DNA of 64,000 nt from a bacterium Scap17 (GCA_013376735.1 VINJ01000001.1:1860001-1924000), one strand, 5' to 3'. Positions 46,462-56,380 are shown, counted from the first letter of the stretch. Notes: a model not told the origin generated them from the letters alone. Numbers and translations are program-made.

Positions 46462-48477
46462 TCATTCACCCGGCTCAGGCGAGACATCCTTGTCGGTCTC
46501 GATCCACCAGCTGTCCAGGCTCAGCTGGTATTCCGGGAAGGGCTGCGGATAGCCGAACTTGTTCCAGAGCGCGATGCGCGTCGCCGCCAGGTGCCACTGG
46601 GGCACGACATGGAAGCCCCAGCGCAGTACGCGGTCGAGTGCCCGTGTCGCGCTGAGCAGGTCTTCGCGGGTCTGTGCCTGAATCAGAGCATCGGTGAGCG
46701 CGTCCACCACCGGGCTCTTCAGCCCGATCAGGTTGCGTGAGCCGGCCACGTCGGCATAGTCGCTGGTCCAGTATTCACGCTGCTCGCTGCCGGGACTATT
46801 GGACTGCGGATAACTGCCGACCACCACGTCGAAGTCGAAGCTGCGACGGCGGTTGATGTACTGATTGACGTCGACGGTGCGAATCCGCGCCTTGATGCCG
46901 ATGCGCGCCAGATTGCGAATCCACGGCTGGATGATGCGCTCGAACTGGGTATCGTAATTGAGCACCTCTAGCGTCAGCGGCTTGCCGCTGCTGCGGCTGA
47001 CCAGTTGGCCCTTGATCACTTCATAGCCCGCTTCGCGCAGCAGTCCCAACGCCTTGCGCAGGCGAGGGCGCAATTCCTGTGGCTCATCGATCGGCAGAGG
47101 CTTGTCGAAGACCGCCTTGGGCAGCTCATCCTTGAAGGGCTCAAGCAGCGCGAGCTCCTTGCCGGTGGGCATGCCATCCGCGGCCATGTCCGAATTCTCG
47201 AAATAGCTGTGGGTCTGCTGGTAGGCGCCGTAGAAGAGGTTGCGGTTGATCCAGTCGAAGTCGAAGACCAGCGCCAGTGCCTCACGGACCCTCGGGTCCT
47301 GGAAGCGCTCGCGGCGCTCGTTGAGCACGAAGCCCTGCATGCCTGCCGGGTTGCTGTCCGGGACTTCCAGCTTCTTCAGTCGCCCCTCGTGGAGCGCGGG
47401 AGTGTCGTAGGCGGTCGCCCAGTTCTTGGCACTGCTTTCGACGTGCAGATCGATGCTGCCGGCCTTGAAGGCTTCCAGCGAGACGGTCTGGTCCCGGTAG
47501 TAGTCGTAGACCAGTGTCTGGATATTGTGGCGGCCCTTGTTGACCGGCAGGTCCTTGCCCCAGTAGTCGTCGACACGCTCGTAGCGAACCTGGCGGCCGG
47601 CGACCAGAGATGCCATGCGATAGGGGCCGGAACCCAGCGGGATTTCCAGGGTGGCGCGCGTGAAGTCGCGGCTCTTCCAGTAGTGCTCCGGCAACACCGG
47701 TAGCTGTCCGATGATCAGCGGCAATTCGCGCGCCGCGCCTGGCGCCATCTCGAAACGTACGGTGTCGGCATCGATCACGCTGACGCCGGTGACATCGTGG
47801 TAGTAGCTCTTGAAGAACGGCAGGCCTTCATCCTTGAGCAGGCGATAGGTGAAGACGACATCTTCGGCAGTCACCGCCACGCCATCATGGAAACGCGCCC
47901 GATGATCGATATCGAATTCGATGGCGCTGCGGTCCTCGGCCAGGCGGACGCCGCTGGCCAGCAATCCGTATTCGGTGAAAGGTTCATCGGCGGAGGGGAT
48001 CATCAGGGTGTCGTAGATCAGTCCCCCGAAGTAGTTGAGTCCCGCCACCGAATTTCCCTTGAGAATGAAGGGATTGGTGGAGTCGAAGCTGCCGATGGCG
48101 GCGCGCGTCATGCGACCGCCGACCGGCGCCTCTGGATTGACATAAGGGAAGTGCGTGAAGCCGGGCTTGTGGGCCGGCTCGCCGTAGATGGCCAGGCCAT
48201 GCACAGTCGGGACGTCCAGCGGTGCCTGCACGTTCGAGGTTGGAATACTGGTTGCCTGAGTGCTGGTTGCCTGAGTGCCCGACGCCGTCTCGGCGCTGGG
48301 ACGTGAATCGGCAGATTGCTCACTATTCGTATTGGACTTGGTCGTATTGGACTTGGTCGTATTGGGCTCCGCCGCGTTGGCCGTGGCAGTGAACGAGCCG
48401 CTCACCATCAGTGCCCCCAGGCATAGCGCGCGTAGCGCGGCCCAGCGACGGTGGGTGAGTGAAGAAACACGCTGCAT
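46462..48477 (-). CDS. yejA: Peptide ABC transporter substrate-binding protein YejA
   Basis: A 671-residue periplasmic binding protein of the Opp/Dpp family (SBP_bac_5). A signal peptide (LRALCLGALMVSGSFTATANA) is followed by a Thr/Ser/Asn-rich linker of about 45 residues with short repeats. The family core starts at VHGLAIYGEPAHKPGFTHFPYVNP, a YejA hallmark, and ends WWIETDKDV. AAGGAAG precedes the ATG at 48477; the frame extends upstream to 48624 without a ribosome site. First gene of yejABEF. E. coli YejA is about 604 residues, the difference being mostly the linker. Confidence 0.92.
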   Translation of the reverse strand: MQRVSSLTHRRWAALRALCLGALMVSGSFTATANAAEPNTTKSNTTKSNTNSEQSADSRPSAETASGTQATSTQATSIPTSNVQAPLDVPTVHGLAIYGEPAHKPGFTHFPYVNPEAPVGGRMTRAAIGSFDSTNPFILKGNSVAGLNYFGGLIYDTLMIPSADEPFTEYGLLASGVRLAEDRSAIEFDIDHRARFHDGVAVTAEDVVFTYRLLKDEGLPFFKSYYHDVTGVSVIDADTVRFEMAPGAARELPLIIGQLPVLPEHYWKSRDFTRATLEIPLGSGPYRMASLVAGRQVRYERVDDYWGKDLPVNKGRHNIQTLVYDYYRDQTVSLEAFKAGSIDLHVESSAKNWATAYDTPALHEGRLKKLEVPDSNPAGMQGFVLNERRERFQDPRVREALALVFDFDWINRNLFYGAYQQTHSYFENSDMAADGMPTGKELALLEPFKDELPKAVFDKPLPIDEPQELRPRLRKALGLLREAGYEVIKGQLVSRSSGKPLTLEVLNYDTQFERIIQPWIRNLARIGIKARIRTVDVNQYINRRRSFDFDVVVGSYPQSNSPGSEQREYWTSDYADVAGSRNLIGLKSPVVDALTDALIQAQTREDLLSATRALDRVLRWGFHVVPQWHLAATRIALWNKFGYPQPFPEYQLSLDSWWIETDKDVSPEPGE

Positions 48478-48712
48478 CGAAGACTTCCTTGACTGAATGA
48501 CCCGGGCCTTGCGGCCGTGATGAATTGACCGGCATCTGGGAAGCGGCTGTCTGCACAGCTGTCGACCCTGGGCTGCGATGAGCTGATGGAGAACTGCAGA
48601 AGCGGTGCAGCAGGCGCACGCCACGCGCTGGGCTGGGGCTGGTCTCCTTGCATCGACCTCGCCAAGAGTAACGAAGTTCCCTGTCAGCGGCCATGCTGCG
48701 ACGTTTGAATCG

Positions 48713-48748
48713 CAAACGCCCCCACCATCGAAGATGGCAGGGGCGTTG
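48713..48748 (-). terminator. Terminator of mltD
   Basis: AACGCCCC-TG-CCATC / GATGG-TG-GGGGCGTT (minus-strand reading, two-base internal mismatch) with a 3-nt loop and a short T run. It lies 82 nt after the mltD stop in the 352-nt gap before yejA; the rest of the gap shows nothing else notable. Confidence 0.65.
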
Positions 48749-48829
48749 AGGAATCGCGTATCACTTGTCGCTTCAGGACGCGTGAATCGACTGGCTTGGT
48801 CTGGCTGAAGGCTCAGTCGGGCTGAAGGC

Positions 48830-50236
48830 TCAGTTGGCGCTGTAAAGGGTCAGCATCTGACCGGGGCGCAGGTAGTCCTTGGATGACAGCTTGTTCCAGC
48901 GCGCGAGCTGGTGGGTGCTGACATTGTGACGCGCGGCTATCAGCGACAGGGAGTCGCCACTCTTCACGCGCACCTTCTTCTCGCCGTTGGCCGAAGCCAG
49001 CTGAGTGGCGACCGAGTTGCCGCGGTCCGGTACCAACAGTGCCTGACCGATGCGAATGGTGTTGCCCGAGAGACGGTTCCTCTGTTTCAACTCAGACAAT
49101 GTCAGCCCATTGCGACGTGCGATGACGGACAGGGTGTCGCCGCGTTTCACGCGATAGCTGGCCCAGCTCTGGCGCGCTTCTTCGGGCAGCGTAGCCAGCT
49201 GACTGAGGAAGGTGTCGCGGGCGGTGACCGGAATGACCAGCGAGCTGTCGCCCGGCTTGGTGGCCCAGCGCTTGTAGGCCGGATTCAGGGCGCGCAGCTT
49301 GTCTTCACTGATACCGGCCAGCTCTGCGGCAGTGGAAAGATCCAGCTGTCCGCCCGTCTCGACGGCCGCGATCTGCGGCTTGTCGGCAATCTTGGGCAAC
49401 GACAGGCCATATTCCTGCGGATCGCGAATCACCGCGGCCAGGGCCAGCAGCTTCGGCACGTATTCCATGGTCTCGTTGGGCAGCTTGATGTTCCAGTAAT
49501 CCTCATCGCCACCGGCGCGGCGGCGTGCACGATTCACGGTGCCGGCACCGGCATTGTAGGCGGCCAGTGCCAGCTCCCAGTCACCGTCATACCAGCGCTC
49601 GCCCTGAGTCTCCAGGTAATCCAGCGCGGCGTCCGTGGACAGCAACACGTCCTTGCGACCGTCATACCAGCGGTTGCGTGTCAGCCCCATGGCGTCACCG
49701 GTGCGCGGCATGAACTGCCACATGCCGGTCGCACCGCCCGGATGCGCGGCATCCGGATCGTAGGCGCTCTCGATGAAGGGCAGCAGTGCCAGTTCTGCCG
49801 GCAGGCCGCGTGCTTCGGTGCGCAGTGTCACGTAGCGAATCCAGGGGCGGGCCTGTTCGGCGATGCGCTCCACGTGGTGGGGGTGCTCCTGATACCAGCT
49901 GATCCATTTGCGCACGCGTGGGCGACCGGTGTCCTGCTGCAGCTGATAGCCGGCGCGCAGGCGCTCCCAGACGTCGTCGTAGTGCGCGGGAATGGCATCG
50001 ACGGCCTGCATGAAGTTCAGCGGGGCGCGCTGATATTCACTGGTGGGCGAGACCCTGGACACCATCGCTGAATTGGCACTGGCGGTCAGCGGCATCAGGC
50101 ACAGGGTGGCACCCAGAGAGGCGAGGCGAATCAGGTGACGCAGTTGAGCCGGACGGAAGGGGGCCTGGGTCGGAGTGACACGACACGGCGTGTCGGCGGC
50201 CATCTGGCCGTCGGTACGGTGGTCTTGCTGATGCAT
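48830..50236 (-). CDS. mltD: Membrane-bound lytic murein transglycosylase D
   Basis: A 468-residue cell-envelope enzyme that cleaves peptidoglycan glycan strands. A hydrophobic signal (SLGATLCLMPLTASA) lies at about 40-55. The SLT domain (about 110-250) has the catalytic Glu in LLPFIESAYDP, then GATGMWQFMPRTG and ALAAYNAGAGTVNRA. Two LysM domains (about 370-412 and 425-468; YRVKRGDTLSVIARRNGL and VRVKSGDSLSLIAARHNV) bind the wall. There is no clear lipobox Cys, unlike E. coli MltD. It follows gloB on the same strand, a common gamma-proteobacterial order. The ribosome site is weak. Confidence 0.92.
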   Translation of the reverse strand: MHQQDHRTDGQMAADTPCRVTPTQAPFRPAQLRHLIRLASLGATLCLMPLTASANSAMVSRVSPTSEYQRAPLNFMQAVDAIPAHYDDVWERLRAGYQLQQDTGRPRVRKWISWYQEHPHHVERIAEQARPWIRYVTLRTEARGLPAELALLPFIESAYDPDAAHPGGATGMWQFMPRTGDAMGLTRNRWYDGRKDVLLSTDAALDYLETQGERWYDGDWELALAAYNAGAGTVNRARRRAGGDEDYWNIKLPNETMEYVPKLLALAAVIRDPQEYGLSLPKIADKPQIAAVETGGQLDLSTAAELAGISEDKLRALNPAYKRWATKPGDSSLVIPVTARDTFLSQLATLPEEARQSWASYRVKRGDTLSVIARRNGLTLSELKQRNRLSGNTIRIGQALLVPDRGNSVATQLASANGEKKVRVKSGDSLSLIAARHNVSTHQLARWNKLSSKDYLRPGQMLTLYSAN

Positions 50237-50444
50237 TGACGAAATACTCTCTGGCGAGCCGCGGCTGGATGGGTCAGCAGGGGCTCGGCTGGCCGGTCAT
50301 GCCGGCACGAATCAGTGACTGCGGGGGCTGATCGAGATCAGGAATGTTCTCGACCCGCTGTCACGCGAAATGCCATTCACGCCGCGCTCCAACCGCTCAC
50401 CTGAGTGGCGTCAGAACGGGGGCAATGGCACGCGGGCAGCAGGG

Positions 50445-51233
50445 CTAGAAGTTGTCCTTCCACTGACGCAGTGCCGTGAAGGCCGCCAGTGGGGAAGCTT
50501 CCTGACCCGAGGGTGCCGAGAGGCGCCCTTCCTGCTCGAGGTGGCGTTGCAGCGCCACCTCATCACTGCGCAGGAACGGATTGATCTGCTTTTCTCGGCC
50601 GATGAGGGTGGGCAGCGTGGGGCGGCCCAGTGAGCGCAGCTGTTCACATTCTGCGTTGAGGGTGTCTCGCGTGGGATTGTTCGGCTCGGCGGCTCTGGCG
50701 AAGGCCAGATTGGCCAACGTGTACTCGTGTGCCGGGAAGACGAGCGTCTCTTCCGGCAGGGCGGCCAAGCGCGACAAGGAGTGATGCATCTGCTCCGGCG
50801 TGCCTTCAAACAGGCGACCGCAACCGCCACTGAACAGGGTGTCGCCGCAGAACAGCAACCCCGGCATGCCGGAGCTGACAAAGGCGATGTGATCCAGGGT
50901 ATGGCCCGGCACTTCCATCACCTCGAAGAGGCGTCCCTGCAGGCGGAAGCTGTCGCCATCGCCGACACGCTCGTCGATACCGTGGATGGCTGGATTGTGC
51001 GGGCCAACCACGCGAGGCTGATAGCGTTCGATCAGCTCCGGCAGGCCGCCGGTGTGATCCTGGTGATGATGGGTGATGAGGATGGTGTCGAGGGTCAGGC
51101 CTCTGGACTCCAGGGTCTCCATCACCGGGCGTGCATCACCGGGGTCGACGACCGCCACGCGAGGGTTGTCGTCGCTCTGTATCAACCAGATGTAGTTGTC
51201 CTGAAAGGCCGCTATGGGCGTTACGCTCATCAT
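50445..51233 (-). CDS. gloB: Hydroxyacylglutathione hydrolase (glyoxalase II)
   Basis: A 262-residue metallo-beta-lactamase-fold enzyme that hydrolyses S-lactoylglutathione in methylglyoxal detoxification. The binuclear metal motif is THHHQDHTGG (about residue 55). VPGHTLDHIAF, FCGDTLFSGGCGR and VFPAHEYTLANL supply the other ligands, and the C-terminal HxxF-type glyoxalase II domain ends the protein. I start at ATG 51233 because the family begins near VTPIAAFQDNYIW; the frame is open back to 51353. The second ATG at 51230 is equally possible. It is divergent from the methyltransferase gene. Confidence 0.92.
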   Translation of the reverse strand: MMSVTPIAAFQDNYIWLIQSDDNPRVAVVDPGDARPVMETLESRGLTLDTILITHHHQDHTGGLPELIERYQPRVVGPHNPAIHGIDERVGDGDSFRLQGRLFEVMEVPGHTLDHIAFVSSGMPGLLFCGDTLFSGGCGRLFEGTPEQMHHSLSRLAALPEETLVFPAHEYTLANLAFARAAEPNNPTRDTLNAECEQLRSLGRPTLPTLIGREKQINPFLRSDEVALQRHLEQEGRLSAPSGQEASPLAAFTALRQWKDNF

Positions 51234-51996
51234 GGTGGTCAGGTGCTCTTGATGTCTTGCAGTCGTCGATCGAAGCAATGACAGGCCAGTGACGCGAAAA
51301 GTGGCTTCATACGTCCTCGCCGAGGCTTCGGCCAGGCTGAAGCAGATGAACATGGCATGTCATCATCGCCTGCAATGCTGATGGGCAGGCGGTTCCATCG
51401 ACTCCTTACTGAGAGTTAGTTGTCGAAATCGGCATAAGATCATGCTTGGAGACGGCTGGGCACGGTCGTGCTCCTGGCTGTTCCCCTGGCCGCATATGTG
51501 GGCGGGAGGGGCATTCCGTATGCTCTATGATCGACAACGCATAGTTATGGGACAGTCGCAGGATGTGGGGTAACACCCTGCTTCACCCTATCCTGAGTGT
51601 CGGGCCGCGCGTGTCGAGATGCTCGTTGCCCGCAGTTCCTGTTCAAGACTCGCTTGTCGGGATTTCGTTCCCGATCAGACTCGCCGTCTGCGATCAGGCA
51701 CCGGATAACTGATGCAGAGCCCGTCAAGCTGAGCCCCTCAAGAAGAGTCCAGCTGGAAAAGTCACGACTGGCCGCCGGTGCCAACGTCCATGAGCGCCAT
51801 CAGTCGCAGGGCCAATAGCCAGCACGATGATGCCCAGTGGATTGATTCGTGGCGGGAATCTGAATTTTCCTGATAACAAGCCTGACGAGCCAGCAGGTAA
51901 GTGTCAAACCTCTTATGGTGTGAGAATGTAGACAAGTGTCAAAGCCTGTCTATGCCGTGGGGAGTGTCTCCCCGCCTGAAGCCCAGGAGATGCAAG
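51234..51996. other. Long divergent intergenic region
   Basis: A 763-nt gap between divergent gloB and the methyltransferase gene. Short open frames are present, but none has a ribosome site or recognisable product. The only pattern noted is a direct repeat AAGTGTCAAA at 51899-51908 and 51934-51943, about 50-100 nt before the methyltransferase start. Confidence 0.5.
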
Positions 51997-52863
51997 ATGT
52001 GGAAAGGCCCCTTTGGTGTGAATGACTCCGGTGCGGACGAGGCCAGCGCGTCCCTGACCGCCGAGGAACGCCAGCGCCAGCATGCGCGCCAATTGAGTGC
52101 CCATGTGCGCGCCATGCGCGCCTTTTTCGAGGGCTCGGATGGTCAGGACATCCTGACGGCGGAGCGCGAGATGCTGTCCCCGCTGTTCGAGCGCTGCTTC
52201 GGTTTTCACAGCCTGAACCTGGGCCCGGGCGGCAATGACCTCCTGTCACTCTCCGCCATCCGCCATGCCATCCAATGGAGTCCCGAGGCAGCGCTTGCCG
52301 AGTCGCCTTCCACCTTGATCTGCCCGCTGACGCAGCTGGCATTGCCGGACGAGAGCATGGATCTGGTCATGCTCCACCATCTGTTGGAAGTCGCGCCGGA
52401 GCCGCACCGACTGCTGCGCGAGGCGGCCCGCGTCCTGCGCTCCAGTGGCTGTCTGGTTATCGTCGCCTGGCAGCCGTTATCTGGCGAGGGGCTGCTGCGT
52501 CTGGACCCGCGCCGTCGCCACATCACTCCCTGGGAGGGTAGCTGGCGTACGCCGGCGGCCCTGCGCGATTGGCTGGCCTTTGTGGATTTCGAGATCGAGC
52601 GCATCGACTATGCCGGCTTCCACCTGCCGGGATTACGCCTGCGACACGGTTGGCTTGAACGTATGGGGCGCCGCTACAACCTGCCGCTGGGCAGCCTGAT
52701 GTTGATACGGGCGCGGCGCAATGTCGGGTACGTGCAACCCTTGAATGCCAAGCGATCGCGAGTCGCCATTCCCGGTGTCTCCATCGGCCAGGCCACGCGG
52801 GTGCATTCCCGGGAGGAGCATGTGAAGCGTGAGTCACGCAGAGACCTGTCCGAGCGCGGCTAG
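51997..52863 (+). CDS. SAM-dependent methyltransferase, gloB-rnhA neighbourhood type
   Basis: A 288-residue class I methyltransferase-like protein. The SAM-binding region is weakly conserved (LNLGPGGNDLLSL instead of a full GxGxG), followed by LALPDESMDLVMLHHLLEVAPEPHRLLREAARVL and LVIVAWQPLSG, which fit motifs II-IV. Homologues commonly sit between gloB and rnhA in gamma-proteobacteria; their substrate is unknown. AGGAG lies before ATG 51997; a longer frame starts at 51901. The tail is basic. Confidence 0.82.
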   Translation: MWKGPFGVNDSGADEASASLTAEERQRQHARQLSAHVRAMRAFFEGSDGQDILTAEREMLSPLFERCFGFHSLNLGPGGNDLLSLSAIRHAIQWSPEAALAESPSTLICPLTQLALPDESMDLVMLHHLLEVAPEPHRLLREAARVLRSSGCLVIVAWQPLSGEGLLRLDPRRRHITPWEGSWRTPAALRDWLAFVDFEIERIDYAGFHLPGLRLRHGWLERMGRRYNLPLGSLMLIRARRNVGYVQPLNAKRSRVAIPGVSIGQATRVHSREEHVKRESRRDLSERG

Positions 52864-53135
52864 CTCGGCGGCTCGCTGCAGGGCTCCCTTTTCTTCAAGG
52901 CTTCAGTCTGGCGGAAGCTGTAAAAAAACACAGGGACTTTGGCCATGCTGCATGCGAGTGGGTAGAATGACGCTCATTGTGGCGAGGCCTGCTGTTGCCG
53001 CGGGAGGGCTACCGGAGAGTGATTGTCAGGGGGCGGTTTCCAAGCCCCGCCTCAGCGAGCCAGGCTTGCCCCTGTCGTGACAGCCAGCGCCGTCGCACTT
53101 GCCCGTCTTCGTTTCCTTTGTTGAGAGTGCCGTTT

Positions 53136-53651
53136 GTGAGCCAGAGTTCATCCACGTCCGAACCCCAGAATCCCTCCGCTGTTGCGACGTCCGAATCCAA
53201 GGCGGCGCCGACGCGCGTGGTCATCCACACCGATGGTGCCTGTCGTGGCAACCCGGGGCCGGGTGGCTGGGGCGCGATTCTGGTCAGTGGCAAGCATCGC
53301 AAGGAACTCAATGGCAGCGAGGCCCAGACGACCAACAATCGGATGGAGATGATGGCGGCGGTCGAGGCGCTCACGGCGCTCACCAAGCGCTGTCAGGTGG
53401 TGCTGTGGACCGACTCCGAATACGTCAAGAACGGCATCACCAAGTGGGTGCACGGCTGGGTCAAGCGCGGCTGGAAGACGGCAGCCAAGCAGCCGGTCAA
53501 GAATGAAGATCTGTGGAAGGCACTGCTGGCCCAGAGCGAGCGTCATGATATCGAGTGGCGCTGGGTCAAGGGTCATAGCGGCGATGAGGGCAACGAGCGC
53601 GCCGATGCGCTGGCCAACGAGGCCATCGACGAGATGCAGCACCGCCGCTGA
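53136..53651 (+). CDS. rnhA: Ribonuclease HI
   Basis: A 171-residue RNase HI removing RNA from RNA-DNA hybrids. The catalytic acids are in [41 protein letters not shown] and [16 protein letters not shown]. The first 20 or so residues ([20 protein letters not shown]) are a polar extension absent from E. coli RnhA (155 residues). I take GTG 53136, with GAGAG 9 nt upstream; an open frame continues to 52977. dnaQ follows on the same strand 151 nt later, unlike the divergent arrangement in E. coli. Confidence 0.93.
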   Translation: MSQSSSTSEPQNPSAVATSESKAAPTRVVIHTDGACRGNPGPGGWGAILVSGKHRKELNGSEAQTTNNRMEMMAAVEALTALTKRCQVVLWTDSEYVKNGITKWVHGWVKRGWKTAAKQPVKNEDLWKALLAQSERHDIEWRWVKGHSGDEGNERADALANEAIDEMQHRR

Positions 53652-53802
53652 GTGCCTCGGCTGGCAGGCACGCCGAGCGCGATGGCCAGCCGTGTTTGAG
53701 CACGGATATGCAGGATCCGATATTGAGGCACCCTAATGCGCGGCCCGAAGGTGAGGGCAGATGTCGGTCAGGGAGCTGTCACTGTTTACCAAGAGGTCTG
53801 AG

Positions 53803-54594
53803 ATGCGTCAGATTATTCTCGATACCGAAACGACAGGTATCGATCCGAAGGAAGGTCATCGTCTGATCGAGATCGGCGCGGTGGAGATGATCAACCGCCG
53901 CCTGACCGGACGCACCTACCATCAGTACGTCAATCCTGAGCGCTTGATCGATGCAGAAGCGATCGGGGTTCACGGCATCACCGATGAGCGAGTCGCCAAC
54001 GAGCCGGTCTTCGCCGAGATTGCCGATGCCTTCTGGGAATTCATCAAGGGTGCCCAGCTGGTCATCCACAATGCGCCCTTCGATGTGGGCTTCATCGATC
54101 ACGAATTCGGGCTGATCAACCCCGGGCGTGCCAACCCGCTGGGCCCGGTCGCCGATCACTGCGCCATACTCGATACCCTGAAGCTGGCCCGAGAGAAGCA
54201 CCCCGGACAGCGCAACAATCTGGATGCGCTGTGCAAGCGCTACGATATCGACAACGGGCATCGCGTGCTGCACGGCGCCTTGCTGGATGCCGAGATTCTC
54301 GGCGACGTCTATCTGGCGATGACCGGTGGCCAGACGGCGCTGGGCCTGGACGTGATAGAGGAAGGCGATGGCGAGGAGGGCGGTATCGTCGGGGTTCGTC
54401 GCCTGCGTGCCGATCGCCCACGTCTGGTCACGCCCGGCTTGTCCGCGCTGGAACTTGAGCGTCACTCGGCCTGGTGTGAAGAGATTCGAGGCAAGGCGGA
54501 TGAGTGCCTGTTCGATCGCCTCTCGATCGATGCCTTGGGCAGTCTTGAAGGCGCCAGTCTGGACAACCGAGGTGCCCGCGGAGACGACGCCTGA
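53803..54594 (+). CDS. dnaQ: DNA polymerase III epsilon subunit (proofreading)
   Basis: A 263-residue 3'-5' exonuclease of the replicase. Exo I is ILDTETTGIDP (residues 5-15), Exo II IHNAPFDVGFID and Exo III-epsilon VLHGALLDAEILGDVYL with the His/Asp pair. The C-terminal 60 residues form the flexible tail that binds the alpha subunit. AGAGGT lies 6 nt before ATG 53803; a longer frame opens at 53761. The TGA stop shares its A with the nudC ATG (TGATG), so the two are translationally coupled. Confidence 0.94.
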   Translation: MRQIILDTETTGIDPKEGHRLIEIGAVEMINRRLTGRTYHQYVNPERLIDAEAIGVHGITDERVANEPVFAEIADAFWEFIKGAQLVIHNAPFDVGFIDHEFGLINPGRANPLGPVADHCAILDTLKLAREKHPGQRNNLDALCKRYDIDNGHRVLHGALLDAEILGDVYLAMTGGQTALGLDVIEEGDGEEGGIVGVRRLRADRPRLVTPGLSALELERHSAWCEEIRGKADECLFDRLSIDALGSLEGASLDNRGARGDDA

Positions 54595-55367
54595 TGTTGA
54601 TTCGTGATCTCTCGCGTGTGACTCAGCGCCATGGTTATCTGATTCGCGTGGGACGTGATGGCGTGGCGCCTGCGCCGGATGGCGGCATCATCCAGCCTAT
54701 CGCGGATTGGCCCAGCGGCGCCGTGGCCCTTGGGGAATGGCTGGGCGCACCGATTGCGGTGTTCGGTGAGAATGGCAGTGCGGATTGGCCCACCGCGCGT
54801 CAGTGGCTGCATACGCTACCACGTGATCAGTTTCCGCTGCTTTCCAGCGCGCTGCAGGTACTCAAATGGCTGCGTGACCATCGATTCTGTGGCCGTTGTG
54901 GCAAGCGCATGAAGCGTCTGGAACATGAGTTCGCCATGCACTGCACCGGTTGCCAGCATCGCAGCTACCCGCGTATCTCGCCCTGTATCATCACGCTGAT
55001 CACCCGGGGTCGCGAGATGTTGCTGGCACGCAGTCCGCGCTTCGGGCCGGGCATGTATTCGACCCTGGCGGGCTTCATCGAAGCCGGTGAAAGTGCCGAG
55101 GAAGCCGTGCGGCGTGAGGTGCATGAGGAAGTCGGTGTCGAGGTCGGGCGAGTCAGCTATTTCCAGAGTCAGTCGTGGCCGTTCCCGCACTCGTTCATGC
55201 TGGGCTACTACGCGGAATATGCCGGTGGCGACATCACCATCGATGGTGTCGAGATAGAGGATGCCCAGTGGTTCACGCCGGAAGACTTGCCGGGGCTGCC
55301 CCCGAAGTTCTCTATCTCGCATGCCTTGATCGACAACTTCCTGCGCTCGGTCGCGACGGGCCGCTGA
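54594..55367 (+). CDS. nudC: NAD+/NADH (NAD-RNA decapping) pyrophosphatase NudC
   Basis: A 257-residue Nudix hydrolase. A zinc ribbon (CGRCG at about 99, then CTGC at about 117) precedes the Nudix box GFIEAGESAEEAVRREVHEEVGV (split as GFIEAGES and RREVHEEVGV, about 158-180). The family-specific SQPWPFPxS motif reads SQSWPFPHS. It hydrolyses NADH and removes NAD caps from RNA. It overlaps dnaQ by one nucleotide and is followed by a strong terminator. Confidence 0.93.
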   Translation: MLIRDLSRVTQRHGYLIRVGRDGVAPAPDGGIIQPIADWPSGAVALGEWLGAPIAVFGENGSADWPTARQWLHTLPRDQFPLLSSALQVLKWLRDHRFCGRCGKRMKRLEHEFAMHCTGCQHRSYPRISPCIITLITRGREMLLARSPRFGPGMYSTLAGFIEAGESAEEAVRREVHEEVGVEVGRVSYFQSQSWPFPHSFMLGYYAEYAGGDITIDGVEIEDAQWFTPEDLPGLPPKFSISHALIDNFLRSVATGR

Positions 55368-55383
55368 AATTGTGAGCCTCTCC

Positions 55384-55426
55384 CCAAAGAAAACGCCCCG
55401 ACCATTGGCCGGGGCGTTTTCTTTGG
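55384..55426. terminator. Bidirectional terminator between nudC and SCP2 gene
   Basis: A perfect 17-bp stem (CCAAAGAAAACGCCCCG and its complement) with a 9-nt loop has A-rich and T-rich arms, giving TTTTCTTT on both strands. It separates the convergent nudC and SCP2-domain genes. Confidence 0.88.
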
Positions 55427-55490
55427 CAGGTGCATCAAGCGAACCTTTCCATCGGGCATGTTCGCAGCGTTGCAGCTGCTCAGCAGACGC

Positions 55491-55808
55491 TTACTTGTTC
55501 GGGAACAGAGACGTCAGCTTGGTGGCCAGCATGATGTTGCCGGTGGCTTTCAGGCGGCCAGTCATGAAGGCCTGCATGCCGTCGACTTCGCCCTTCATCA
55601 CACCCTTGAGGGTGTCGCTGTCGGTGCTCAGGGTCACTGACGGATCATCGTGCTCACCCTCGCCGACGTCCAGAGTACCGTCCTTGACGACCATGTAGTA
55701 GTCATCGCTGTCGGTGATGTTGAATTGAAAGACTTCATCCATGCCCTTGGCGGCTTCGGGGTTGAAACGACTCTTGAGCATGTCGATGACGGCGTTGGCG
55801 TCGGCCAT
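55491..55808 (-). CDS. SCP2 sterol-binding domain protein
   Basis: A 105-residue protein formed by one SCP2 domain: AAKGMDEVFQFNITDSDDYYMVVKDG, split by a turn from DPSVTLSTDSDTLKGVMKGEVDGMQAF and the ending MTGRLKATGNIMLATKLTSLFP. Related small proteins bind hydrophobic ligands such as fatty acyl groups; bacteria lack sterols, so the name is historical. AAGGAATATCACC precedes ATG 55808; the frame is open to 55856. It appears monocistronic. Confidence 0.87.
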   Translation of the reverse strand: MADANAVIDMLKSRFNPEAAKGMDEVFQFNITDSDDYYMVVKDGTLDVGEGEHDDPSVTLSTDSDTLKGVMKGEVDGMQAFMTGRLKATGNIMLATKLTSLFPNK

Positions 55809-56171
55809 GGTGATATTCCTTGTCAGTGCTAGCGGTGGAGAAAGGCCAATGATCACGGGGAAAGATGACGTGCATGATGAGGGGTGGGGTGTCGTTCATC
55901 ACCTTGCTCACCATGAAGTGATCACGCTGCTGACCTTCAAGACTGACATCAGACTATTTCAAACGAGCGTTCCAATCAAGTCGTGTGATCGATCTGGCGT
56001 GTTCCGCGCTTCAGCGCTCAGCTCTGAACCCTTTAGAGATAGCGTGGAGAGATAATGTGCAGAAGTAACGTACAGGGATAATGTACGGAGAGCATCCAGG
56101 TCACCTGGAGAACCCGCACAGGCGGCTAGCCAGTCTCATGACAATACGAACAGTGTGAAATCTGACCAGGC

Positions 56172-56244
56172 GCCTGCCAGCCTTGCAGGCGGGCAAGCTT
56201 GCCCCCATATCGAGTACCATCCCACACCGGCCCTTTAGCCGGTG
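56172..56244 (+). promoter_or_regulatory. Cluster of three hairpins in sohB upstream region
   Basis: In the 572-nt gap upstream of sohB lie three consecutive dyads: GCCTGC-N7-GCAGGC (56172-56190), the palindrome GGGCAAGCTTGCCC (56191-56204) and CACCGGC-N6-GCCGGTG (56225-56244). They lie about 140-210 nt before the sohB start. They may be a leader RNA or a terminator remnant. The rest of the gap shows only a repeated GATAATGT near 56053 and 56079. Confidence 0.45.
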
Positions 56245-56380
56245 ATTTCGTTATGGGGTCCTGGTCGTGTGGCAGATGCCTAGATCTTCTGCCCGGTAGC
56301 CATGTACTCGAGAGCGAGCGATCGTCGCTCACGTGCAGGCGAGAGATCAGACACCTTATTCAATGTTCAGGAGCAAGTGC

